NCBI GenBank assembly: GCA_040081265.1
Contig: JBEBGV010000027.1
Span: 1-59,433, forward strand
Source: JBEBGV01 sp040081265
GTDB lineage: Bacteria > Acidobacteriota > Vicinamibacteria > Vicinamibacterales > UBA2999
Direction of reading: 5' to 3'
Length of the DNA: 59,433 bases
Positions 8,680-16,518 of the stretch are shown one piece after another. Position numbers and translations under genes: made by a program. Below the pieces are notes generated by a model. That model searched no databases. It had not been told where the DNA came from and saw nothing but the letters and a program-made list of their open reading frames with translations. Position 1 is the first letter of the stretch; each line of letters starts with the position of its first letter.

Positions 8680-10191
8680 ATGCGAAGGATCTATCTCACC
8701 ACGCTGGTGGCCGTTCTTCTGGCGGGGCTTCACGGGTCCGCTCAGGACCGCTCGCGGCAGGTGATCGATGACGCGGCCAGAGCAATGGGCGGGCGCGAGC
8801 GTCTGCTGGCGGTCAAGAACCTGACGATCGAAGGCTTCGGCAGCAACCCGAATCTCGGGCAGCAGATGCGCCCGGACTCGGACCTGCTGCTCTGGATGGT
8901 GCCCGATTTCACGCGCACACTCGATCTCGAGCACGACCGCATGCTTCTCAGCTTCACGCGCCGGCCGGCCTTTCCGGCCGTGTTCGACAACCAGCGCACT
9001 CGACAGGGGCTCGATGGCGACGTGGCCTACAACGTACCGCTCGGGTTTGGGGGGCGCGGTGGCGCGCCCGCAGCGCCGCCGGCTCCTGTGCGCGCCTCGG
9101 ACTCAGTTGCCCGGGAGCGGCGCATCGAGATGCTGCACCACCCGCTCACCGCTGTGCGGGCAGGGCTTGCGCCATCGTCAGCAGTCTCGAATTTCAGGCA
9201 GTCGGGTGCGACGCGTCGTATCGACATCACGACAACGAAAGGCGACACGGTCACGCTGACGGTTGACGATCAGGGCCGACCGCTCTCGGTTGCGTCGGCG
9301 GTCTACCACACCAACCTCGGTGACGTCGTCCGCACCACGACCTTTGGCGGCTATGAAGATGCGGGAGGCATCCGCCTGCCCAAGCGCATCGTCGGCACGA
9401 TCGACCGCTGGACCGAATGGGACATCGGCGTGACGAAAAACACCCTTGATGGAGACATCGGCGAACTCGCGCAGCCGACGACCGCACGCAGCGTGCCGGC
9501 ACCACCCGCCCTTCCCGCGCAGAACGTCGTCGTGACTGAGGTCTCGAGGGGAATCTGGTTTCTGACAGGAGCTGGTGTCCCGAGCATGGTGGTGGAGTTT
9601 GCAGACCATGTCGCGATCGTTGAGGTGCCGGGCAACGAAGCGCGGACGCTGGCCGTTATCGCGAAGGCGCGCGAACTGGTGCCGACAAAGCCCGTGACTC
9701 AGGCCATCGTCACCCACCACCACTTCGATCACACCGGTGGCCTGCGCGCCGCCGTCGCTGAGGGTCTGACGATCGTGACCCACCGACTCAACGAGGCATG
9801 GTTTCGAGAGGTCGTTCGACGCAAGCACTCGATCAGCGTTGACGCGCTCGCGAAGGCTCCACGTCCGTTGAAGATTGTCGCCGTGGACGATGAGCTGACC
9901 CTGAAGGACGGATCGATGGAGCTGCGCCTCACGCACCTGGCAGGCAGCACGCACGGCGACGCGATGCTGGCGGTCTACTTTCCGCGCGAACGGGTCTACG
10001 CCGAGCCTGATGTCTGGAATCCCGGCGCCGCCATCCAGCCGCATGTTCGGAGCCTGTATGCCGACATCACACGCCGGGGCCTGACCATTGACCGGATCGT
10101 TCCGCTGCACGGGGCGATGATTCAGCCCTATGCGGAGTTCCTGAAGATCGTCCAGCAGTGGACCGGCATTGCCGCGGGAGCGCCCAACTAG
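8680..10191 (+). CDS. Secreted MBL-fold hydrolase with N-terminal extension
   Basis: 503 residues from ATG 8680 (AGGAGG just upstream). The signal peptide is about 1-21 (VAVLLAGLHGSAQ). Residues 25-275 form an N-terminal domain seen in other secreted MBL proteins (ARAMGGRERLLAVKNLTIEG). The MBL domain follows from about 280: THHHFDHTGG (345-354, complete HxHxDH), STHGDAM with His425, Asp444 in AEPD and PLHGAM with His477. Metal ligands are intact, so hydrolase activity is plausible; the substrate is unknown. It differs from the cassette MBL proteins in length and motifs. Its TAG shares a CTAG (10188-10191) tail-to-tail with the stop of the convergent uup gene. Confidence 0.88.
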   Translation: MRRIYLTTLVAVLLAGLHGSAQDRSRQVIDDAARAMGGRERLLAVKNLTIEGFGSNPNLGQQMRPDSDLLLWMVPDFTRTLDLEHDRMLLSFTRRPAFPAVFDNQRTRQGLDGDVAYNVPLGFGGRGGAPAAPPAPVRASDSVARERRIEMLHHPLTAVRAGLAPSSAVSNFRQSGATRRIDITTTKGDTVTLTVDDQGRPLSVASAVYHTNLGDVVRTTTFGGYEDAGGIRLPKRIVGTIDRWTEWDIGVTKNTLDGDIGELAQPTTARSVPAPPALPAQNVVVTEVSRGIWFLTGAGVPSMVVEFADHVAIVEVPGNEARTLAVIAKARELVPTKPVTQAIVTHHHFDHTGGLRAAVAEGLTIVTHRLNEAWFREVVRRKHSISVDALAKAPRPLKIVAVDDELTLKDGSMELRLTHLAGSTHGDAMLAVYFPRERVYAEPDVWNPGAAIQPHVRSLYADITRRGLTIDRIVPLHGAMIQPYAEFLKIVQQWTGIAAGAPN

Positions 10192-11990
10192 GGCGCGGTG
10201 CGGGAGTCGAGTTCGTCCCAGCGCGCGTAGGCGTCGAGGATGTCCTGTTGAAGAGTCTCGACGCGGGCCAGCACCTGGTGGATCTTCTCAGCGCCTTCCT
10301 TGTAGAACGCGGGCGACGTCACTGAGCTGTTGAGCTGCTCCAGTTCGCGCTCCATCGCCTCGATCCGCGACGGCAGTGTCTTCAGGTCCTGCTGCTCACG
10401 ATAAGACAGCTTCCGCGTCCCACCCGGCGACGATGCCGGTTGCCGCGCCTGTTCGCGGTCGCCCGTACGCGATGCCCCCGGCAACGCATCCACTGCGTGG
10501 TGCCGCTGTCGAAGCCAGTCAGCGTAGCCTCCGACGTATTCGCGCACCCGACCCTTCTCCTCGAACACAACGGTGCTGGTGACCACGTGGTCGATGAAGG
10601 CACGGTCGTGGCTGACCAGCAGCAGCGTGCCAGGCCACTCGACGAGAAGCGCCTCGAGCAATTCCAGGGTCTCGATGTCGAGGTCGTTGGTCGGTTCGTC
10701 GAGGACGAGCAGGTTGGCAGGACGCGTGAACAGCCGTGCCAGCAGCAGGCGGTTTCGTTCGCCGCCCGACAGGGCCTTCACCGGCGACAGCGCACGCTCC
10801 GGAGGAAACAGGAAGTCGCGCAGGTAGCCGTGGACGTGCCTGGGCTGCCCGTTGACGGTCACGGTGTCGTTTCCGTCGCCGATCGTGTCAAACACGGTGC
10901 GTTCCGGGTCGAGCTGCTCGCGCTGCTGATCGTAGTAGGCGATCTCGACGTTGGCGCCGCGTCTCACCGCGCCGGCGTCAGGCTCGAGCTCGCCCAGCAG
11001 CAGGCGCAGCATGGTGGTCTTGCCCGATCCGTTCGGCCCGATCAACCCGACGCGATCGCCGCGCATGACCCGCACTGTCGCATCGGCGATGACGATGTGG
11101 TCGCCAAAAGCCTTCGAGACGTGTTCGGCTTCGAGCACCATCTGGCCTGACCGCTCCCCGGCATCGACCTGCAGGTTGACGGTGCCCATGCGCGATCGCC
11201 GCTCGGCGCGTTCGGCCCGCATGGCGAGCAGGGCGCGCACACGCCCCTCGTCGCGTGTGCGACGCGCCTTGATGCCCTGGCGGAGCCAGACCTCTTCTTT
11301 TGCCAGTTTCTTGTCGAACTTCTCCTGCTGCACCGCCTCGTTGAGGAGTGCCGCCTCCTTGTTGCGGAGGAAGGTGGCGTAGTCGCCTGGCCACGACACC
11401 AGATGCCCTCGGTCGAGCTCGATGATCCTGGTGGCCACACGCTGGAGGAACACGCGATCGTGGGAGACGAAGAGCACGGTGCCGGCGTAATCGATCAGGA
11501 ACGTTTCGAGCCACGTCATGGCCTCGATGTCGAGGTGGTTGGTGGGCTCGTCGAGGAGCAGCAGGTCCGGGGCACCGGCAAGTGCCCGGGCCAGCAGGAC
11601 GCGGCGCTTCCATCCCCCCGACAGCGTCGAGACGATCAGCTCCGGCGGCAGGCTCAGCCTCGACAGCACCTGGTCGACGCGCGACTCGCGCTGCCATTCC
11701 TCCTCTCCCAGGTGCTCGAGTCCCTCCGACACGACGTCGACGATGCGTCGGTCGTCCTGGAGGGGCGCGTCCTGTGCCAGTCGGCCGATGCGCAGCCGGG
11801 GCTCGGTCCACACCGTGCCCGCATCTGGCGGCACTGCACCGCCGACCACCTGCAGCAGCGTTGATTTCCCCGTGCCGTTGCGCCCGATCAGGCAGATGCG
11901 TTCACCGGCCTCGATGTGCAGTCCCACCTCGTCGAGCAGTGGCAGGTGTCCGTAGGCCAGGGAAACGTGGTCGAGTGAGACGAGGGGCAT
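10188..11990 (-). CDS. uup: ABC-F family ATPase Uup
   Basis: 600 residues with two ABC cassettes and no membrane domain. Cassette 1 has GRNGTGKST (about 37-45), LSGGWKRRVLLARAL and LLLLDEPTNHLD; cassette 2 has GPNGSGKTT (about 321-329), LSGGERNRLLLARL and LLVLDEPTNDLD. The inter-domain linker is charged and helical (RRTRDEGRVRALLAMRAERAERR). The C-terminal segment from about 525 is coiled coil (LSYREQQDLKTLPSRIEAME...), the DNA-binding arm that separates Uup from other ABC-F proteins. Uup is a cytoplasmic ATPase tied to ribosome function and replication fork tolerance. The gene is single and convergent with the MBL gene at 8680. Confidence 0.92.
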   Translation of the reverse strand: MPLVSLDHVSLAYGHLPLLDEVGLHIEAGERICLIGRNGTGKSTLLQVVGGAVPPDAGTVWTEPRLRIGRLAQDAPLQDDRRIVDVVSEGLEHLGEEEWQRESRVDQVLSRLSLPPELIVSTLSGGWKRRVLLARALAGAPDLLLLDEPTNHLDIEAMTWLETFLIDYAGTVLFVSHDRVFLQRVATRIIELDRGHLVSWPGDYATFLRNKEAALLNEAVQQEKFDKKLAKEEVWLRQGIKARRTRDEGRVRALLAMRAERAERRSRMGTVNLQVDAGERSGQMVLEAEHVSKAFGDHIVIADATVRVMRGDRVGLIGPNGSGKTTMLRLLLGELEPDAGAVRRGANVEIAYYDQQREQLDPERTVFDTIGDGNDTVTVNGQPRHVHGYLRDFLFPPERALSPVKALSGGERNRLLLARLFTRPANLLVLDEPTNDLDIETLELLEALLVEWPGTLLLVSHDRAFIDHVVTSTVVFEEKGRVREYVGGYADWLRQRHHAVDALPGASRTGDREQARQPASSPGGTRKLSYREQQDLKTLPSRIEAMERELEQLNSSVTSPAFYKEGAEKIHQVLARVETLQQDILDAYARWDELDSRTAP

Positions 11991-12060
11991 GGGGTAGGGA
12001 TAGGGTACCTGCCTTTACATGCTGATGGCTTGTCGCCGACAATCGCTCTGACGGAAAAAC

Positions 12061-12489
12061 ATGAGCTGGTGGTTGTGGATAGTCCTCGGTCTGGTCCTCG
12101 CTGCGATCGAGTTGATGACCCCCGGCGGGTTCTTCGTCATCTTCTTCGGGGTCTCGGCTATCGTCGTCGGCCTGCTCGATGTGGCCGGCATCGCCGCCGC
12201 ACCCTGGCTTCAGTGGCTTCTCTTCCCAGTGCTTGCCGTCGTCGCGCTGCGGCTGTTCCGCAAGCCACTGCTCGCGATGCTCAATACCGGTGAGCCGACC
12301 GCCGTGGACTCGCTCATCGGAGAGATGGCCGTGGCGGAGAGTGACATTGCCGCCGGGCAGCATGGCCGCGCAGAGCTGCGGGGCACAACCTGGCGGGTGC
12401 GTAACGTGGCGGACGCCGCCGTTGTCGCCGGGCAGCGCACGCGTGTCGTCAGAGTCGATGGGTTAACGCTCGACATCCGCCCGGAGTAG
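12061..12489 (+). CDS. NfeD-family membrane protein
   Basis: 142 residues. Three to four hydrophobic segments fill the first about 80 residues (LWIVLGLVLAAIELMTPGGFF, VGLLDVAGIAAAPWLQWLLFPVLAV), followed by a soluble OB-fold-like NfeD domain (about 95-142: AELRGTTWRVRN...RVVRVDGLTLDIRP). This is the short NfeD form lacking the ClpP-like protease part. It ends 6 bases before the SPFH gene; NfeD and stomatin-like proteins are a classic operon pair and work together in membrane microdomain organisation. The promoter should lie in the 70-base divergent gap shared with uup. Confidence 0.9.
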   Translation: MSWWLWIVLGLVLAAIELMTPGGFFVIFFGVSAIVVGLLDVAGIAAAPWLQWLLFPVLAVVALRLFRKPLLAMLNTGEPTAVDSLIGEMAVAESDIAAGQHGRAELRGTTWRVRNVADAAVVAGQRTRVVRVDGLTLDIRPE

Positions 12490-12495
12490 CCGCCA

Positions 12496-13428
12496 ATGGA
12501 ACCCACACTGATCGTTCTTGCGCTTGTCGGCCTGCTGGTGCTGTTTGTCCTCTACCAGACCGCGGTGGTCGTCCCTCAGCAGAGCGCCTTCATCGTCGAG
12601 CGCCTGGGTCGGTACCACGGGACGCTCGATGCCGGCTTCCACATTCTCGTGCCGTTCGTTGACGCGATCCGCTACCGACACACGCTCAAAGAGCAGGCCT
12701 TCGACATTCCGGCGCAGGTCTGCATCACCAGGGACAACGTGCAGGTGGGCGTCGACGGCATCCTCTATATGAAGGTGCTCAACCCCGAGCGGGCCTCGTA
12801 CGGGATCCAGAACTACGTGTTCGCCATTTCGCAGCTGGCGCAGACCACGCTTCGCAGCGAGGTTGGCAAAATCGATCTCGACCGCACGTTCGAGGAGCGC
12901 AGCAGCATCAACCAGCAGGTCGTGGGGGAGCTGGACAAGGCGTCTGAATCGTGGGGCGTCAAGGTGCTCCGCTACGAGATCAAGAACATCGAACCTCCCC
13001 AGGACATCCTGTCGGCGATGGAGAAACAGATGCGCGCTGAACGTGAGAAGCGTTCGGTGATTCTGACCTCTGAAGGCCAGCGCGACGCCGCCATCAACAC
13101 CGCCGAAGGTGAGAAGCAGCAGGTCATCAAGGCGTCTGAAGCCAACCGTCAGCAGCAGATCAACGAGGCCGAAGGCCAGGCCCAGGCGATTCGTGCGGTC
13201 GCCTCCGCGACCGCGCAGGGCATTCGCGAGGTCGCCGCGGCAATCGGCGCTCCCGGTGGCATCGAAGCCGTGCAACTCCGGGTGGCGGAGCAGTACGTCG
13301 CACAGTTCGGGCAGATCGCACAGAAATCGAACACTGTCGTCGTGCCGGCCAATGTGTCTGATGTGGCAGGCATGGTCGCGGCGGCGATGAAGGTGTTTGG
13401 CGCTGCCTCACAGAACCCCGCGAGGTAG
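12496..13428 (+). CDS. SPFH/stomatin-like (paraslipin/QmcA) membrane protein
   Basis: 310 residues. One N-terminal membrane anchor (LIVLALVGLLVLFVLYQTAVVV) is followed by the band-7 domain (about 30-190: VPQQSAFIVERLGRY, GFHILVPFVDAIRYRH) and a helical, Ala/Glu/Gln-rich coiled coil (about 190-265: AEGEKQQVIKASEANRQQQI). This order fits the QmcA/paraslipin subgroup. It oligomerises in the inner membrane and acts with NfeD, encoded just upstream. The stop lies at 13426-13428, next to the start region of the transporter gene, so a three-gene transcript is possible. Confidence 0.93.
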   Translation: MEPTLIVLALVGLLVLFVLYQTAVVVPQQSAFIVERLGRYHGTLDAGFHILVPFVDAIRYRHTLKEQAFDIPAQVCITRDNVQVGVDGILYMKVLNPERASYGIQNYVFAISQLAQTTLRSEVGKIDLDRTFEERSSINQQVVGELDKASESWGVKVLRYEIKNIEPPQDILSAMEKQMRAEREKRSVILTSEGQRDAAINTAEGEKQQVIKASEANRQQQINEAEGQAQAIRAVASATAQGIREVAAAIGAPGGIEAVQLRVAEQYVAQFGQIAQKSNTVVVPANVSDVAGMVAAAMKVFGAASQNPAR

Positions 13429-13531
13429 GTGAGTCCTGACAGAAGCGGCAACCGAGGCACACGCTCCATTCGTCACGTCAGGCCTTGTTCGTCTGACCCG
13501 TCCACAACTGATTGGCACGCTCGCGGGCCTG

Positions 13532-15067
13532 ATGCTTGCGATGCTGCTCGCCGCACTCGATCAGACGATCATCGGTACCGCCGAACCCCGCATCATCGCC
13601 CAGCTGGCCGGCTTTGATCGCTATCCCTGGGTGGCGACGGCTTACCTGCTGACGTCGACGTTGACCGTGCCGATCTTTGCCCGGTTCTCGGACATCTACG
13701 GTCGCAAGCCGTTCTTCATGCTGTCGGCGACGCTGTTTGTCGCGGCATCAGCCCTGTGCGGCGCGGCAGGAACGTTGCCCCTTCCCCTCGACGGCATGAA
13801 TCAGCTGATCCTCTTCCGCGGGCTGCAGGGCATCGGGGCCGGCGGTGTGATGGGTCTCATCTTCACCATCGTCGGCGACATCTTCTCGCCGCAGGAGCGT
13901 GGACGCTACCAGGGACTGTTCTCAGCCGTGTGGGGCGTGTCCTCGGTGCTGGGGCCGACCCTCGGCGGGTGGCTGACCGACCAGGTGTCGTGGCGCGCGT
14001 GTTTCTACGTCAATCTTCCGGTGGGACTGATTGCGCTGGCCGCCATGCACTTCGAGTTCCCGAACCTGAAGTCGAACCGCGGGGGCAGCCGTCATCTGGA
14101 CTGGGCGGGAATTGCGGCCCTCATCGCCTGCATCGGCCCGCTGCTCATCGCACTGACGCTCGCCACCGATCTGGGATGGGGGTCCGGCCGTGTGATCGGG
14201 CTGCTCGCCATCGCGGTGGTGATGCTCGGCGTGTTTCTCTTCGCTGAGGGACGTGCGATCGAGCCGCTCATTCCCCTGAGCCTGTTCCGGAATCCAGTCA
14301 TTGCCGTGTGTTCGGTGTGCGTGTTTGTCATCGGCATCGGCATGTTTGGCGTCATCATCTACCTGCCGCTGTTCATGCAGGGCGTGCTCGGGGTGTCGGC
14401 GACGCGCTCGGGCGGATTGATGATGCCGATGATGATGGGGACCGTGTTCGGCACGGCGTTGAGCGGCCAGCTGATGTCGCGTCTGGGGCGCTACAAACAT
14501 ATCGCGCTCGTCGGGTCGGTGATGATGGCGAGCGGCATGACGCTCTTCGCCCGCATGACCCCGGCCACGCCGCGGATGGTTGTCGTGCTCGGGATGATCG
14601 TCTGTGGTCTGGGCATGGGGCTGCTGCTGCCGGTCTATACCGTCGCGGTGCAGAACGCGGCTCCGCGCAACCAGATGGGAGCGGCGACGGCGTCGACAAT
14701 CTTTTTCAGGTCGATTGGCAGTACGGTGGGCGTGGCTGTCTTCGGCACGGTGATGCTGATGAACTACCATCGCGACTTCGCTCGAGGCATTCCGGCGGCG
14801 GCGCCGGTCAACACACCCGAGCTGTTTTCAAACCCCCTGCTGCTGCAGCAGATGAGGCCGCAGCTCGATGCCGCCTTCCCTGGCCAGGGCGGTCAGGCGA
14901 TGCTTGAAGTGCTCCTGCGGGCGGTGCCGCAGGCGCTCAACCACGGCCTGCACCTCGTGTTCCAGGCCAGCGCGATCCTGATGGTTCTCGCCGTCGTGCT
15001 GCACGCCGCGATGCGTAACGTGCCCTTGCGGGGACACACGCCTGAACCGGAGATGCCGTCGCATTGA
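13532..15067 (+). CDS. MFS transporter, DHA2 (EmrB/QacA) family, start disrupted
   Basis: 511 residues from the first in-frame ATG, with about 13-14 membrane helices: LDQTIIGTAEPRI (motif D1 of DHA2), ARFSDIYGRKPFF (motif A) and SSVLGPTLGGWLTD (motif C). It should be a proton-driven drug or metabolite exporter. The same frame stays open upstream to 13433 and encodes a natural-looking N-terminus (TEAATEAHAPF, LTRPQLIGTLAGL), but there is no ATG, GTG or TTG there. A GTG at 13429 with GAGG before it is one base out of frame; removing one base near 13438 would join it as MSPTEAATEAH. Either a real frameshift, a sequence error or a CTG start at 13436 explains this. The C-terminal half is intact. 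Confidence 0.85.
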   Translation: MLAMLLAALDQTIIGTAEPRIIAQLAGFDRYPWVATAYLLTSTLTVPIFARFSDIYGRKPFFMLSATLFVAASALCGAAGTLPLPLDGMNQLILFRGLQGIGAGGVMGLIFTIVGDIFSPQERGRYQGLFSAVWGVSSVLGPTLGGWLTDQVSWRACFYVNLPVGLIALAAMHFEFPNLKSNRGGSRHLDWAGIAALIACIGPLLIALTLATDLGWGSGRVIGLLAIAVVMLGVFLFAEGRAIEPLIPLSLFRNPVIAVCSVCVFVIGIGMFGVIIYLPLFMQGVLGVSATRSGGLMMPMMMGTVFGTALSGQLMSRLGRYKHIALVGSVMMASGMTLFARMTPATPRMVVVLGMIVCGLGMGLLLPVYTVAVQNAAPRNQMGAATASTIFFRSIGSTVGVAVFGTVMLMNYHRDFARGIPAAAPVNTPELFSNPLLLQQMRPQLDAAFPGQGGQAMLEVLLRAVPQALNHGLHLVFQASAILMVLAVVLHAAMRNVPLRGHTPEPEMPSH

Positions 15068-15083
15068 CGGCGGGCGCTGGACG

Positions 15084-15141
15084 GTGGGTAGTGGGTAGTG
15101 AGTAGTGAGTGGCACTCACCACTCACCACCCTCCACTCACC
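15084..15141. repeat. Inverted array of heptanucleotide repeats between convergent genes
   Basis: Four forward heptamers (GTGGGTA, GTGGGTA, GTGAGTA, GTGAGTG; 15084-15111) face four inverted ones (ACTCACC, ACTCACC, ACCCTCC, ACTCACC; 15114-15141) across a GC. The two halves can pair over about 19 bp with two mismatches. The array sits between the stops of the transporter (15067) and the DUF1501 gene (15146) and may serve both as a terminator. The same heptamer occurs at 53817-53851. Confidence 0.85.
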
Positions 15142-15145
15142 TTCT

Positions 15146-16504
15146 CTACACGAACGACAACGGCCCGGTCGGGAAGTTGACGAGGTTCGGGAAGACCGAC
15201 GCCAGCTGCATGTCTGTCGCGCCGAACCACCGGCCGAGCGTCGCGCCGTACTGGTCCGTCGATGTCGTCGGAATCCAGTAGCCGCGGTCCCCTGCGTCAT
15301 CCCCGGTATTGAGCTGGTGCACCGGGAACGTGCCGTGCGTCCCGCCCTGCACCGCACCACCTACCGCGAAGCAGTGGCTGCCCCACGCGTGATCGGTGCC
15401 GTTGGTGCCATTCGCGTCGCCTGTGCGGTTGAACTCACTCTCGGTGAACAGCGTGCACTTGTCGTACTGTCCACGGGCTTCGAGCGTCTTCATGAACGCG
15501 TCGACCGCCTGATCGAAGCCACCCATCAGGCCATTCTGCGCGGCGACGAGGTTCTCGTGGTTGTCGAACCCGCCGGTGCCGGCGAAAAAGATCTGCCGGT
15601 TCATGTTCAGGCTGCCTTGCACCGCCATGATCTGCGCCACCTGTCGCAACTGATTACCCAGTCCGGTATTCGGGAAGGTGATCCCGGCCGGAAGCGCCGG
15701 CGCTGCGCTGACCGCAGCGTTGATTTCCTGCGCCGATCGGATTGAGTCACCCAGGACGCCGTTGGCCGCGCCAACGAGCTGAACGCCGGAATCGAAGGTC
15801 AGGATGCTCTGCAGCGGATTGAGCAGCCTGGCGTTGCGGGTGTTCGACGGACCGAATGTGGTCAACCCGAACGATGTCGGGTTCGAGTAGTTCATGCCCT
15901 GGGTGGTGACCCCGTTCAGGAACATGGCACTGCCACCGTTGACGGTGATCCCTGGCGGCAGCGTGCCTCCGTTCTGGGTGCTGGTCACGTCGTTCAGCCG
16001 GCCACCCCAGCCGGTTGCTCCGCCGCTCGCGATGGAGGTCTGCCACTGCGTGGTCTGGTCTGAGTGCGAGAACAGGTTGACCGGTCGACGCTTCGTCCCG
16101 TTCCGATAGTCCGCCCGGGTCAGAGGCTCGAACAAGGTGCCCACATTGAAGACCATGGCCACCCTGTTCTGCTCATACCGTGCCCTGAGGAGAGGCAGCC
16201 GGGAGTGCAATCCGTAGCCCGAGGATCCGGCGGGGAGGAGGGCATCCGGATTGGCCGGGTTCGGTCCCGCCAGCGCTACCGCTCCGCGCATCGTCTGGTA
16301 CGCGCCGTATCGGCTGTCGACGGGCACGATCATGTTGTTGGCATCGTTGCCGCCGAACAGGAACACGCAGACCAGCGCCTTGTAGTCACCGGCCGACTGG
16401 GCCATGAGCGACATCGGGGCGAGTCGCGTCATGTGGGCCGCCATTCCGGCGGCGCCGACTGCACAACAGCTCTTGAGAAATTGACGACGATTTTTCGGAT
16501 TCAT
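15146..16504 (-). CDS. DUF1501 family protein, Tat-exported
   Basis: 452 residues. The N-terminus NRRQFLKSCCAVGAAGMAAHM carries a twin-arginine motif followed by a hydrophobic stretch, predicting folded export. FLFGGNDANNMIVPVDS (about 48-64), ENLVAAQNGLMGGFDQAVDAFM and TNGTDHAWGSHCFAVGGAV fit DUF1501, a family related to the alkaline-phosphatase/sulfatase superfamily with no assigned reaction. It is the downstream partner of the DUF1800 gene (stop 16519, start 16504), a pairing seen widely in Acidobacteriota and Planctomycetota. The ATG is supported by the conserved Tat start. Confidence 0.92.
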   Translation of the reverse strand: MNPKNRRQFLKSCCAVGAAGMAAHMTRLAPMSLMAQSAGDYKALVCVFLFGGNDANNMIVPVDSRYGAYQTMRGAVALAGPNPANPDALLPAGSSGYGLHSRLPLLRARYEQNRVAMVFNVGTLFEPLTRADYRNGTKRRPVNLFSHSDQTTQWQTSIASGGATGWGGRLNDVTSTQNGGTLPPGITVNGGSAMFLNGVTTQGMNYSNPTSFGLTTFGPSNTRNARLLNPLQSILTFDSGVQLVGAANGVLGDSIRSAQEINAAVSAAPALPAGITFPNTGLGNQLRQVAQIMAVQGSLNMNRQIFFAGTGGFDNHENLVAAQNGLMGGFDQAVDAFMKTLEARGQYDKCTLFTESEFNRTGDANGTNGTDHAWGSHCFAVGGAVQGGTHGTFPVHQLNTGDDAGDRGYWIPTTSTDQYGATLGRWFGATDMQLASVFPNLVNFPTGPLSFV

Positions 16505-16518
16505 GTTGTCGGCTCCGC

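Noticed and set aside
15084..15141. Short CRISPR-like array.
   Set aside because: Units are only 7 bp, without spacers, and half are inverted.
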